From an uncultured Megasphaera sp. (lineage in GTDB: Bacteria > Bacillota > Negativicutes > Veillonellales > Megasphaeraceae): a DNA stretch of 57,640 nucleotides. The translations under genes were made by a program, and so were the position numbers. The notes beneath the pieces were generated by a model. The model saw only the letters and a list, made by a program, of their open reading frames with translations. It was not told the origin of the DNA and made no database searches. The stretch spans positions 1-57,640 of the forward strand of contig USGG01000006.1 in NCBI GenBank assembly GCA_900554215.1, written 5' to 3'. Positions within the stretch are counted from its first letter, which is position 1; each line of letters starts with the position of its first letter. Positions 1-7,793 of the stretch are shown here, one piece after another.

Positions 1-798
1 GCACATGCGCACTGCCCCTTCGTAGTCCGCGCCTTTCAGAATGACGCAGGGTGACTTGCCGCCTAATTCCATGCTGATGCGCTTCATCGTCGCCAAAGCC
101 CGTTGAGCTACGCCGACGCCGGCCTCTGTCGAACCCGTAAAGGATATCATGTTGATCAGGGGATGGCCGCACATGGCGTTGCCGATTTGACTGCCCCGGC
201 CGGTTACGAGATTGAACACACCCGGCGGAAATCCGGCCTTGTGGAAGGCCTCTGTCAGATAATAGGCAGCTAAGGGCGTATGCTGGCTCGGCTTCAGCAC
301 GACTGTATTGCCTACGAGAATCGCCGGGACGACCTTCTGGATAATCTGCCCCAAGGGATAATTCCACGGCGTAATGCAGCCGACGACGCCGACGGGCTCC
401 CGATATACCGTCGACTGGGGCAGCTTCTCCACTAAGGGAAGGCCGGCCGCCAAGTCGATATACGACTGAGTACGCACGTACTGGTATCGAACGTGGCTGG
501 CCGCGGCAAAGGACACGGGCGCTCCCAATTCTTTAATAATACAGTTGATCAGCTGCGGCTCCATTTCTTTAACATGCGTCAGCATCTTCTTCATGTACTC
601 CGTCCGTTCAGACAAAGATGTCGCCGCCCATACCGGAAGGGCTGCCGCCGCAGCCTTTGCCGCTCTATCTACGTCGGCATCGTTTCCTGCAGGTACGCAG
701 GCGAATATCTTTTTATTCGCTGGATTTTCTACGTCGATATAGGCTCCCGACGCGCCGGGCGTCCAAGCTCCGTCTATGTACAGCATTTTAAAATTCAT
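1..798 (-). CDS. NAD(P)-dependent aldehyde dehydrogenase, 3' end cut by window edge
   Basis: Oxidises an aldehyde to the acid with NAD(P)+; the substrate cannot be told. The frame is open for 266 codons from ATG at 798 to base 1, against about 475-500 aa for the family, so the C-terminal half lies outside. The start has a good ribosome site (GAGGTGAG). Family motifs in order: TPWNYP with the oxyanion Asn146, VLKPSQHTP with cofactor-contacting Lys169, the Rossmann loop FTGSTEAG (220-227) and ELGGKSP with the general-base Glu244. The catalytic Cys, usually about 34 residues beyond this Glu, falls just off the edge and cannot be checked. It lies downstream of the superoxide reductase on the same strand but behind a terminator, so it is probably a separate unit. 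Confidence 0.93.
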   Translation of the reverse strand, partial: MNFKMLYIDGAWTPGASGAYIDVENPANKKIFACVPAGNDADVDRAAKAAAAALPVWAATSLSERTEYMKKMLTHVKEMEPQLINCIIKELGAPVSFAAASHVRYQYVRTQSYIDLAAGLPLVEKLPQSTVYREPVGVVGCITPWNYPLGQIIQKVVPAILVGNTVVLKPSQHTPLAAYYLTEAFHKAGFPPGVFNLVTGRGSQIGNAMCGHPLINMISFTGSTEAGVGVAQRALATMKRISMELGGKSPCVILKGADYEGAVRMC

Positions 799-832
799 AG
801 GGCTCACCTCGATTTTCTCTCCTATGTATGCC

Positions 833-873
833 AAAACTGCCGCACGAAGAACAGGATTTCCTTCATGCGGCAG
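833..873 (-). terminator. Intrinsic terminator after superoxide reductase
   Basis: On the minus strand CTGCCGCA and TGCGGCAG pair (837-844 with 866-873), and GAAG/CTTC extends the stem. The hairpin is followed by TTTTGG. It lies 60 bp past the SOR stop and just before the aldehyde dehydrogenase ribosome site. Confidence 0.75.
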
Positions 874-932
874 CGCCTTATTTCGTTCATCGGCAGAAAC
901 CAGTATTCCTGCCTATACAGGATATCAGCAAA

Positions 933-1307
933 TTATACTTCCGTTTTCCATAACCCGTGGAGGTTGCAGTATGCGTATACGACGCCGGAATTTCCTTCAA
1001 ATTCGGCCTTCGGCGCTTCGCCGGGATTCAGATAACGGATATCAACGGATTTGTCCGATACCAAGGCAATCCATTCGATGTAGTGCTTTTCTTCCATCGG
1101 ATGCGTTACCGAGCCGACTTCGACCAATAAGCGGCCGTCCTCTTTCCGTACAGCCGGCACGTGTTTTTCCTTCGCGGCGTCTACAGAATCGGCGACTAAG
1201 CGAACCAATTTCTGACCGTCTACGACGACTTCCTGTTCAGCCTGAACGCCTACGACTGCTAAAATGGAATTATCTTTTTCATTGCGGTAAAATTCTACAT
1301 GTTTCAT
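933..1307 (-). CDS. Superoxide reductase (desulfoferrodoxin family, no Cys4 centre)
   Basis: Reduces superoxide to hydrogen peroxide without making oxygen, using electrons from rubredoxin-type donors; a cytoplasmic oxygen-defence enzyme of anaerobes. The 124 aa protein carries all centre II ligands: Glu47-Lys48-His49 (EKHVP), His69 and His75 (HPMEEKHYI), Cys114 and His117 (YCNLHG). The N-terminal 36 residues align in length with the desulforedoxin domain of two-iron enzymes but contain no cysteine, so the Cys4 iron site is lost, as in the Treponema-type (class III) enzymes. Ribosome site GGAG lies 7 bases before ATG 1307. It is monocistronic, with its own promoter, Fur-like box and terminator. 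Confidence 0.93.
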   Translation of the reverse strand: MKHVEFYRNEKDNSILAVVGVQAEQEVVVDGQKLVRLVADSVDAAKEKHVPAVRKEDGRLLVEVGSVTHPMEEKHYIEWIALVSDKSVDIRYLNPGEAPKAEFEGNSGVVYAYCNLHGLWKTEV

Positions 1308-1359
1308 GGTGAAATCTCCTTCATCTATGCGTAAAATAATTTTAAAATTTCTTTCTATC

Positions 1360-1417
1360 TAATAATTATTATCTCTTGCTATGGTCTTATTGTATACCAT
1401 TTCAGTGGAAAAGTCAA
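1360..1417 (-). promoter_or_regulatory. SOR promoter with Fur/PerR-like operator
   Basis: Reading the minus strand: -35 TTGACT (1412-1417), 17 bp spacer, -10 TACAAT (1389-1394). Just downstream of the expected start lies TAATAATTATTATCT (1360-1374, written on the plus strand), matching the Fur consensus TGATAATNATTATCA at 12 of 14 defined positions and the PerR box at 11 of 14. A weaker half-match overlaps the -35 region (about 1422-1436). Binding here would block transcription. Which member of the Fur family binds is not decidable from sequence. Confidence 0.65.
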
Positions 1418-1660
1418 TAATAAATAACGATTATTTTTTATTTTTTCTAATGAATACAGCATGTTATGGTAAAATAATTACGGAGAAACTTTACTGTATA
1501 AAAGCGAAAAATATATAAAGTAACGCCAATATCAGTACCAGCACGCTTCCCTAAAAAAACTCATTTCAATCTGATAAGAATAGAACACGGGATATTTTCA
1601 TTTCTATTAGGGCTTAGTCACGTTAATTAGAACAGTAGGACCGTCGTATGTCCACTCTTT

Positions 1661-1708
1661 TTGAAAAAAATAGGGCAACGGCAGATATATGACACCTGTC
1701 GTTACCCT
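1661..1708 (-). terminator. Intrinsic terminator after MFS gene (REP-like stem)
   Basis: Minus-strand arms AGGGTAACGACAG (1708-1696) and CTGCCGTTGCCCT (1684-1672) enclose an 11-nt loop and are followed by ATTTTTTTC. The same stem sequence recurs twice at the other end of the window (57537-57574 and 57604-57640). Between this element and the SOR promoter (1418-1660) I see only AT-rich DNA with no gene. Confidence 0.85.
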
Positions 1709-1728
1709 AACATTTACTATAAAACCAA

Positions 1729-2934
1729 TTATTTCTGCGCCGCTGCCGGAACAACGCGGACGGCTTTCACGCTCCGACGTCCGTACAGGCCATAATATAA
1801 GAAAAAGCAGACGATGGCGATGACGCCGGCTACGGCGTATAACTGGGGGAACGTAAGCATGCGGTGCAGCATCCCCAAGACGTACGGCCCTACGCCAAGG
1901 CCCAGATCCAGGGCGACGAAATACGTCGACAAGGCCACGCTGACGCGGTGAGGCGGCGTTAATTTAATGCATACGGCCTGTCCATTCGACATAAACGTCC
2001 CGTATCCCAGCCCGACAAAAACGCCGGCCAGGAGAAGCTGCCATGCCGTACCTGTCGCATACAGGAGGAACAACCCAGCGGCCAGGCAGAGATAGCAGGG
2101 ATAGAGGACGTAATTTTCTCCCTTCCGGTCGAAGATAATACCCGTCAGGGGCCTCGTCACCGTAATGACGACGGCGTACACGACGAAGAAGAACGTGCCG
2201 GCCTGTACGAGATGAATTTCTCTGGCATAGGAAGCCAAAAACGTCAGTACGCTGGAATAAGCGAAGCCCATGAGGAATCCGATAAGGGAAATCGTCATGA
2301 CGCGGCGTTCCACATAATTATCGACAGATATGGCTTTCATATACGCCCGTTCTTCTTCGCTCAGCTCGATTTCGTCTACGTGGAGGAAGACGCAGCCGAC
2401 GGCGCAGGCAATGACTAAGACCGTGCAGAGGCCAATGATAAAGCGGAAGTCCGTAATCAGCATGAGGAACATGCCCAAAAACGGCCCGACAGCCGCGGCC
2501 AGGCTGGTGCTCAAGCCGTAATAATTGATGCCTTCACCCCGTTTATCTGCCGGAATACAGGCGGAAATAATCGTATTGGTAGCCGTCGAGACAATGCCGT
2601 AAGCCAAGCCGTTCAGCAGGCGGATGATATACATGACAGTCAGATTCGGAATATAAAAGTACAATAATGTCGTAACCAGGTAAAATAAGAGCCCTCCATA
2701 CAAGGTGCGGCGGCGCGTATACAACTCGATGGCCTTGCCGAACTGCAGGCGCGCCAGCAAGGTGCCGACGATAAAAATGCCCGACGCCAGCCCGGCTTCA
2801 CTCAGCGAAGCGCCGAGTTCGTCCTTTGCCACAACGGCAATAATAACCATGAGCAAATAATAAATTAAATACACGACGAAATTAATTCCCGTATCCAACA
2901 GGAAATCTTTATTCCACAGCGATTTCTGTTCCAT
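1729..2934 (-). CDS. MFS transporter, drug/metabolite efflux type
   Basis: Twelve hydrophobic segments over about 401 aa and the motif after TM2 (ARLQFGKAIELYTRRR) place it in the major facilitator superfamily, DHA1-like; it should export a small molecule with proton antiport. The substrate is unknown. I take ATG 2934 (protein begins MEQKSLWNK) rather than the upstream TTG at 2967, because GGAG lies upstream of the ATG (spacing rather long, 14 nt) and the TTG has no ribosome site. A same-strand LysR gene lies 105 bp upstream and may control it. A candidate promoter and two short palindromes lie in the gap. Confidence 0.85.
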   Translation of the reverse strand: MEQKSLWNKDFLLDTGINFVVYLIYYLLMVIIAVVAKDELGASLSEAGLASGIFIVGTLLARLQFGKAIELYTRRRTLYGGLLFYLVTTLLYFYIPNLTVMYIIRLLNGLAYGIVSTATNTIISACIPADKRGEGINYYGLSTSLAAAVGPFLGMFLMLITDFRFIIGLCTVLVIACAVGCVFLHVDEIELSEEERAYMKAISVDNYVERRVMTISLIGFLMGFAYSSVLTFLASYAREIHLVQAGTFFFVVYAVVITVTRPLTGIIFDRKGENYVLYPCYLCLAAGLFLLYATGTAWQLLLAGVFVGLGYGTFMSNGQAVCIKLTPPHRVSVALSTYFVALDLGLGVGPYVLGMLHRMLTFPQLYAVAGVIAIVCFFLYYGLYGRRSVKAVRVVPAAAQK

Positions 2935-2957
2935 ATGTCTACATACAACTCCTTTTC

Positions 2958-3025
2958 TTGAATTCAAGGAGAATTGTACTCCTTCGCGTATGGTTTGTAT
3001 AACAGAAAAAAACGATGTATGTCAT
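2958..3025 (-). promoter_or_regulatory. Candidate MFS promoter and palindromic operator
   Basis: Minus strand: -35 ATGACA (3020-3025), 18 bp spacer, -10 TATACA (2996-3001). Downstream lie the near-palindrome GGAGTACAATTCTCC (2968-2982) and the perfect palindrome CTTGAATTCAAG (2958-2969). Such dyads just before a transporter gene next to a LysR gene are plausible operator sites; this is inference. Confidence 0.4.
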
Positions 3026-3039
3026 AAAAAACGGCGATG

Positions 3040-3936
3040 TCACGACGGCACGTGATACGTCCGCTTCATATAGTCGACAAAGACCTGAATAGCCTCGTAC
3101 CTGGGATTGCTTCGCTTGTACAGTAAGTAGCAAGGCAAAACGATCAGCGGGTCTACGTCGTACCAGCCGCCGGCGACGCCCAGGGCTTTCAAAAAACGTT
3201 CCGGCAGAAGCGCGCCGATGCGGTTAGCCTGACAATAATTCATCATCGCGTAGGGCGTAGAAAACCAAGCCTGCGTTTGCAGCGGCAAGGATGTATGAGC
3301 TGATAAAAATTGATTTAAATATTCGTTCATGACGTACTGAGGAGAATATTGGGCCAAGGGCTGCGAAGCAATGAAATCGGCCGTCGCACCCCCTCCGGAA
3401 ACGACGATATGAGGCGCATAGTAAACGATGTTTTCCTTACAGAAACAGACTTGCTCATAGCCGTCTATATCCATAGAGGGCAGCCGAAACAAGGATATAA
3501 TGTCGAGCTCGTCGCTGCGGAGCTTCTGCAGTAATTCCTGCGCTTCCAAATTATATACCTGAAAGGACGCTCCGCTGTAGTGCTGCTGAAAGTACGCCAA
3601 ATGGCGGTTCATATGAATATCTCCCAGCGACAGCATGATGCCGATGGAAAGAGGCAAGGATCTGCCATCCATAGAGCGAACTTCGTCTAAACAACAATCT
3701 AATTCGTCCAATATGGGCTCCAGCCGCTGAAATAATAGTTCACCGGCTTTCGTCAACTGGCTGCCGCGGTTTGACCGGGCGATCAGACGGACGCCGACGA
3801 CGTCTTCCAGCTTTTTAATCTGCGCGCTGAACGCCGACTGCGTAATGTTGGCCGCGTTGGCTGCAGATGTAAAATTGCCGTATTTTCCATATAAAATAAA
3901 ATTTTTTAATTGCTGTATACTTGGTAATTCAGTCAT
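3040..3936 (-). CDS. LysR-family transcriptional regulator
   Basis: A DNA-binding regulator of 298 aa. N-terminal winged helix-turn-helix at about residues 6-65 (NFTSAANAANITQSAFSAQI is the recognition region), followed by a periplasmic-binding-like effector domain. The start is ATG 3936 (MTELPSIQQLKN), with AGGAG 6 bases upstream; an 11-codon upstream extension has no ribosome site. Its neighbour downstream on the same strand is the MFS transporter, a common regulator-efflux pairing. The effector is unknown. Confidence 0.9.
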   Translation of the reverse strand: MTELPSIQQLKNFILYGKYGNFTSAANAANITQSAFSAQIKKLEDVVGVRLIARSNRGSQLTKAGELLFQRLEPILDELDCCLDEVRSMDGRSLPLSIGIMLSLGDIHMNRHLAYFQQHYSGASFQVYNLEAQELLQKLRSDELDIISLFRLPSMDIDGYEQVCFCKENIVYYAPHIVVSGGGATADFIASQPLAQYSPQYVMNEYLNQFLSAHTSLPLQTQAWFSTPYAMMNYCQANRIGALLPERFLKALGVAGGWYDVDPLIVLPCYLLYKRSNPRYEAIQVFVDYMKRTYHVPS

Positions 3937-3953
3937 AACGTCTCCTGCCGTAC

Positions 3954-3993
3954 GTATAGAAAGAGGCATGCCGCGGCATGCCTCTTTCTATAC
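3954..3993 (-). terminator. 40-bp perfect palindrome, terminator of the alaS-ireB-ruvX-DUF1292 unit
   Basis: GTATAGAAAGAGGCATGCCG is followed immediately by its exact reverse complement, giving a 20-bp perfect stem with no spacer. It sits 16 bp past the DUF1292 stop and 17 bp before the LysR start. The A-rich/T-rich stem base acts like a U-tract in either direction, so it can insulate both strands. Confidence 0.75.
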
Positions 3994-4009
3994 TACTATA
4001 TACCTGTGC

Positions 4010-4279
4010 TTATTCTTCGTCTTCAGCAGCCAATTCTTCAAAGGCCTTGCTGGCTGCTTCAAATTCTTCTTCCGTCGGTTCTACGTAAACGGGTTCGCCG
4101 TCTTCTTCATCGACGCGGGCGATGATAGCTTCTGCTTCATCTTCGTTTTCGCAGATTTCAAGGAGCAGCGAAAAGATTTTGCCGTCGATTTCGACTGCGT
4201 CTACTTCCTGAAAATCTTTTTCTTCACCATCGGGACTGGTAATCGTAATGACCATTACTTCTTCCATTTCTTCTGTCAT
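4010..4279 (-). CDS. DUF1292 protein (YrzB family)
   Basis: A very acidic 89 aa protein with the DUF1292 signature: ITITSPDGEEKDFQEVDAV followed by a FSLLLEICENEDEAEAIIARV core. Its function is unknown. In Firmicutes it closes the alaS-ireB-ruvX cluster, exactly as here. Its ribosome site AAGGAGGA overlaps the end of ruvX (1 base between the genes), so translation is probably coupled. It is the last gene of the unit, followed by the 40-bp palindrome. Confidence 0.9.
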   Translation of the reverse strand: MTEEMEEVMVITITSPDGEEKDFQEVDAVEIDGKIFSLLLEICENEDEAEAIIARVDEEDGEPVYVEPTEEEFEAASKAFEELAAEDEE

Positions 4280-4280
4280 G

Positions 4281-4697
4281 TTATCCTCCTTGAGCGTCTA
4301 AATAATTTTGTAATATGAGGACAGCCGCCATTTTATCGACGAACTGTTTTCTCTTTTCCCGCCGTACATTGCCTTCCATCAGCACGTGTTCGGCCATGAC
4401 GGTCGTTAGGCGTTCATCCCAATAGACAAAGTCCATATCTGGCATGACCTTTTTAAGTTCATCTACAAAGTGTTCGATCTTATCAATATTTTCGCTGTAG
4501 TCGCCGTTCATATGACGGGGACGGCCTACGACGATGCGGTGCACTTCCTTTTCGGCGACCAGCTCTTTCAGCCGCTGGAAATCCTTTTTCTTGGAAACGC
4601 GCCGTATCGTCTCGACGCCCTGCGCCGTAATGAGCAAGGCGTCGCTGCAGGCTACGCCGATGGTCTTAGAGCCGACATCTAGTCCTAAAATCCGCAT
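4281..4697 (-). CDS. ruvX: RuvX/YqgF Holliday-junction resolvase-like nuclease
   Basis: RNase H-fold nuclease of 138 aa, a usual length. The family is linked to Holliday-junction resolution and 16S pre-rRNA 5'-end processing. Visible motifs: MRILGLDVGSKTIGVACSD with the first catalytic Asp7, VGRPRHMNG, and YWDERLTTVMAE plus DKMAAVLILQNYLD carrying the remaining acidic residues. It lies between ireB (7 bp gap) and the DUF1292 gene in the classic Firmicute order. Confidence 0.95.
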   Translation of the reverse strand: MRILGLDVGSKTIGVACSDALLITAQGVETIRRVSKKKDFQRLKELVAEKEVHRIVVGRPRHMNGDYSENIDKIEHFVDELKKVMPDMDFVYWDERLTTVMAEHVLMEGNVRREKRKQFVDKMAAVLILQNYLDAQGG

Positions 4698-4704
4698 GTT
4701 CCTC

Positions 4705-4965
4705 CTATAAGCCGCGATGCTTTACGTACGAACGGACCAGTTCTTCAATGAGTTCGTCCCGTTCGATGCGCCGGATGTTGCTGCGGGCGTTGTTGTGGCT
4801 CGTAATATACGTCGGGTCGCCGGACAGCAAATATCCTACGATTTGGTTTACGGGGTTATATCCTTTTTCTTCCAATGCGTGATACACATCTTCTAAAATC
4901 ATAGAAGCGACAGTCTGTTCTTCGTTTCTATTTCTGACGATCATCGTTTCGTCGCTGATTGCCAT
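4705..4965 (-). CDS. ireB: IreB family regulatory phosphoprotein (DUF965/YrzL)
   Basis: An 86 aa protein of the IreB family; in Enterococcus IreB is a target of a PASTA-type Ser/Thr kinase and influences cephalosporin resistance. Recognised from DVYHALEEKGYNPVNQIVGYLLSGDPTYITSHNNARSNI, the conserved core (quoted in parts: GYNPVNQIVGYL and DPTYITSHNNAR). The start chosen is ATG 4965 (MAISDETM), with AAAGGA 9 bases upstream; a 16-codon upstream extension lacks a ribosome site. It lies 40 bp after alaS and ahead of ruvX. Confidence 0.92.
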   Translation of the reverse strand: MAISDETMIVRNRNEEQTVASMILEDVYHALEEKGYNPVNQIVGYLLSGDPTYITSHNNARSNIRRIERDELIEELVRSYVKHRGL

Positions 4966-5005
4966 AGAATCACATCCTTTACGACATTGCGTATGTAAAT
5001 ACTTT

Positions 5006-7615
5006 TTATTCAATCAATTCGCTGACGGCAGCTTTACCGGCCTTCAGGGCTTCGGCCAATTTTTCCGGAGCCTTGCCGCCGGCCTGAGCCATATCGGGAC
5101 GGCCGCCGCCGTTGCCGCCGGCTGCCTGAGCCGCCGCCTTAATGATCTTGCCGGCATGGAGGCCCTTCTTCGTATCGGCTTTAGCGACCTTGCACACGAA
5201 GTTGACCTTGCCGTCATGAACGGCACCGAGAAGGACGACGCCGCTGCCGACTTTATCCATGATCGTATCGGCCAGCTCGCGCAGGCTGTCCATAGAATCG
5301 GCCTGGGCTTCCGCCGCTACGACGGATACGCCGTTGACGTCTTCCTTAGTGGCCAGCATATCGTCCATGTCGGACATAGCCGCTTCCTTCTTGAGCTGCT
5401 GCAGTTCTTTTTCCGCCGCTTTCAGCTGCGCCAAAACCTGTGTCAGCTTGTCAGGAATTGCGTCGGCCTTAGCTTTCAGCATGTCGGCGACGAGACGCAG
5501 TTTCGCCGCGTCATGCTGCGCTTTCTGCAGAGCTGCTGCGCCGGTAACGGCTTCGATGCGCCGTACGCCCGTACCCGTGCCGGATTCCGACAGGATGCGG
5601 AAAGTGCCTATGACGGCCGTCGACGGCACGTGGGAGCCGCCGCACAGTTCGCAGCTGAAATCGTCGACCGATACGACGCGGACAACGTCGCCGTATTTTT
5701 CGCCGAAGAGAGCCATAGCGCCTTTTTCCTTGGCCTTGGCAATGGGCATTTCTTCTATATCGACGCGTACGTTTGCCAAAATTTCTTCGTTGACCAGGTC
5801 TTCGACTTCGGCCAGTTCGTCTGCCGTAACAGGCGAGAAATGGGTGAAATCGAAGCGCAGGCGGTCCGGCGTAACGAGGGAGCCGGCCTGGTTGACATGG
5901 TTGCCCAGTACCTTGCGCAGAGCGGCCTGCAGAAGATGCGTTGCCGTGTGGTTGCGGGCCATGGCCAGGTTGCGGTCCTTATCTACCTTGACGTCGACCA
6001 TATCGCCGATGCACAGGGCCCCTTCCTGAACAGTCGCGACGAGGTATACCAGGCCGTTCGGCAAGGCTCTGGCGTCCGTTACGACGGCCTTGCCTTCTTT
6101 TCCTTCCAGCATGCCCGTATCGCCGAGCTGGCCGCCTCCTTCGGGATGGAAGGGATTGTTGTCGATGATGACCGTCACTTCTTCGCCGTCGCAGGCTCTC
6201 GCCACTTCTACGCCTTCCTTGCCCAGCATGACGACAGTCGCTTCAATGGCCGTCGGGTCGTTGACCAGCTTGCTCTGATCCAGTCTCGTCGTATCGGGCG
6301 TAGCCACCTTCGCCGACACGTCTTCGCGGGCGGCGCGGGCCCGTTCCTGCTGTTCCTTCATGGCGGCGTCGAAGCCGGCATGGTCGATGGTAATGCCGTT
6401 TTCACTGGCAATTTCTTCAGTCAGCTCGACAGGGAATCCGTACGTATCGTACAGTTTGAACACATCCTTGCCGTCCAGTTCCTTCGCCGGTCCGGCAGCG
6501 GCCATGAGCTGGTCGAGAAGCTCCGTACCCTGGGCCAGCGTAGCGCTGAACTGCGTTTCTTCCGTGTCGATAACTTTTTTGATTAATGCTTCATGCTCTT
6601 TCAGTTCGGGGTATTCTTCGCCGAGGATGCTGATCACCGTGTCGACGAGACCGCTGAGGAACAAATCCTTAATTCCCAGCAGACGGCCGAAGCGGACGGC
6701 GCGGCGCAGGATACGGCGAAGGACGTAGCCGCGGCCTTCGTTGGACGGCAGGATGCCGTCGCTGATCATGACTGTAATCGCCCGGATGTGGTCGGCAATG
6801 ACCTTCATGGCCACCTTCTGATGGGGGTCGTTGTAATCGCCATGGCAGAGGGCAATGACGTCTTCAATAATCGGGAAAATCAAATCCGTTTCAAAGTTTG
6901 ATTCCTTCTGCTGGATAACCGAAGCCAACCGTTCCAAGCCGGCGCCCGTATCGATGTTTTTCTTAGCCAGAGGCACGTATTCGCCGTCTTTAGTACGGTC
7001 AAACTGGGTAAATACGAGGTTCCAGATTTCCAAATAGCGGTCGCAGTCGCAACCTACGGTGCAGGTCGGCTGGCCGCAGCCCCGTTCCGGTCCCAGGTCG
7101 TAGAAAATTTCGCTGTCCGGGCCGCAGGGGCCTTCGCCGATTTCCCAGAAATTGTCTTCAAATTTAAAGATGCGTTCGTCAGACAGGCCGATCATGTTGT
7201 GCCAGTAGTCGTAGGCTTCGTCATCGTTCGGATAAATGGTGACGTAGAGTTTATCTTTATCCAGCTCGAGAACTTCCGTCAAAAATTCCCAGGCCCAGGA
7301 AATAGCTTCTTTCTTGAAATAGTTGCCGAAGGAGAAGTTCCCCAGCATTTCAAAAAACGTATGGTGACGGGCCGTGCGGCCGACGTTGTCGATATCGCCG
7401 GTGCGGATGCACTTCTGGCTCGTCGTGACACGATAGGACGGCGGTACGAGCTTGCCCGTAAAGTACGGCTTCAGCGGAGCCATGCCGGCGCCGATGAGCA
7501 GCAGGCTCGGGTCGTCCTGGGGAATCAAGGGAAAACTATGCAGAATCAAATGCTCCTTGCTTTTGAAAAAGTCCAAATAAGCTTTGCGGATTTCATTACC
7601 CGTCATGTATTTCAT
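5006..7615 (-). CDS. alaS: Alanyl-tRNA synthetase
   Basis: Charges tRNA-Ala with alanine and clears mischarged Ser/Gly through its editing domain. The protein is 869 aa, a typical length. Order of domains: class II catalytic core from residue 1 (TGNEIRKAYLDFF, RTARHHTFFEMLGNFSFG), tRNA-recognition region, editing domain with zinc ligands HTATH and CELCGGSH, and the C-terminal DHHA1/C-Ala part ending in the glycine-rich GGNGGGRPDMAQAGG. ATG 7615 (MKYMTGNE) follows GGAG; the frame stays open for 56 further codons upstream, but without family similarity. No T-box precedes it. It is the first gene of the alaS-ireB-ruvX-DUF1292 unit. Confidence 0.97.
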   Translation of the reverse strand: MKYMTGNEIRKAYLDFFKSKEHLILHSFPLIPQDDPSLLLIGAGMAPLKPYFTGKLVPPSYRVTTSQKCIRTGDIDNVGRTARHHTFFEMLGNFSFGNYFKKEAISWAWEFLTEVLELDKDKLYVTIYPNDDEAYDYWHNMIGLSDERIFKFEDNFWEIGEGPCGPDSEIFYDLGPERGCGQPTCTVGCDCDRYLEIWNLVFTQFDRTKDGEYVPLAKKNIDTGAGLERLASVIQQKESNFETDLIFPIIEDVIALCHGDYNDPHQKVAMKVIADHIRAITVMISDGILPSNEGRGYVLRRILRRAVRFGRLLGIKDLFLSGLVDTVISILGEEYPELKEHEALIKKVIDTEETQFSATLAQGTELLDQLMAAAGPAKELDGKDVFKLYDTYGFPVELTEEIASENGITIDHAGFDAAMKEQQERARAAREDVSAKVATPDTTRLDQSKLVNDPTAIEATVVMLGKEGVEVARACDGEEVTVIIDNNPFHPEGGGQLGDTGMLEGKEGKAVVTDARALPNGLVYLVATVQEGALCIGDMVDVKVDKDRNLAMARNHTATHLLQAALRKVLGNHVNQAGSLVTPDRLRFDFTHFSPVTADELAEVEDLVNEEILANVRVDIEEMPIAKAKEKGAMALFGEKYGDVVRVVSVDDFSCELCGGSHVPSTAVIGTFRILSESGTGTGVRRIEAVTGAAALQKAQHDAAKLRLVADMLKAKADAIPDKLTQVLAQLKAAEKELQQLKKEAAMSDMDDMLATKEDVNGVSVVAAEAQADSMDSLRELADTIMDKVGSGVVLLGAVHDGKVNFVCKVAKADTKKGLHAGKIIKAAAQAAGGNGGGRPDMAQAGGKAPEKLAEALKAGKAAVSELIE

Positions 7616-7649
7616 CAACAACACTCTCCTGTATTCTTCATATGGAAAA

Positions 7650-7679
7650 ATTATACGCTTATTTGCCCTCGTTGGGCAA
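7650..7679 (-). promoter_or_regulatory. alaS promoter
   Basis: Minus strand: -35 TTGCCC (7674-7679), 18 bp spacer, -10 TATAAT (7650-7655), about 35 bp before the alaS start. The -35 overlaps a small hairpin (TTGCCC-AACGA-GGGCAA). A second TATAAT at 7721-7726 lacks a -35. Confidence 0.6.
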
Positions 7680-7730
7680 CCTTTTCCCTTATATTTTTCA
7701 CTTATTTTTACAAATTTTTCATTATAAGGA

Positions 7731-7783
7731 ATGGCTAGCAGAAGCCTGGGACACCGCCGAAGGAAGGGCCTCTTGCTAGCCAT
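7731..7783 (-). terminator. Long hairpin after NlpC/P60 gene
   Basis: ATGGCTAGC and GCTAGCCAT pair perfectly and the stem continues (AGAGGCC/GGCTTCT with one bulge) to about 16 bp. It lies 11 bp past the endopeptidase stop. There is no clean U-tract (TTCCTTATAATG follows), so it may end transcription weakly or protect the 3' end. Confidence 0.5.
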
Positions 7784-7793
7784 GGTATTCTAT

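Noticed and set aside
2935..2967. TTG start extending the MFS protein by 11 residues
   Set aside because: No ribosome site before the TTG; GGAG lies downstream of it and fits the ATG at 2934.
5156..6586. Long plus-strand open frame of 476 codons
   Set aside because: It lies entirely antisense to alaS, has no ribosome site and shows no family motifs; an artefact of codon bias.
7616..7730. T-box leader for alaS
   Set aside because: No AGGGTGG-type T-box and the leader after the promoter is only about 30 nt.
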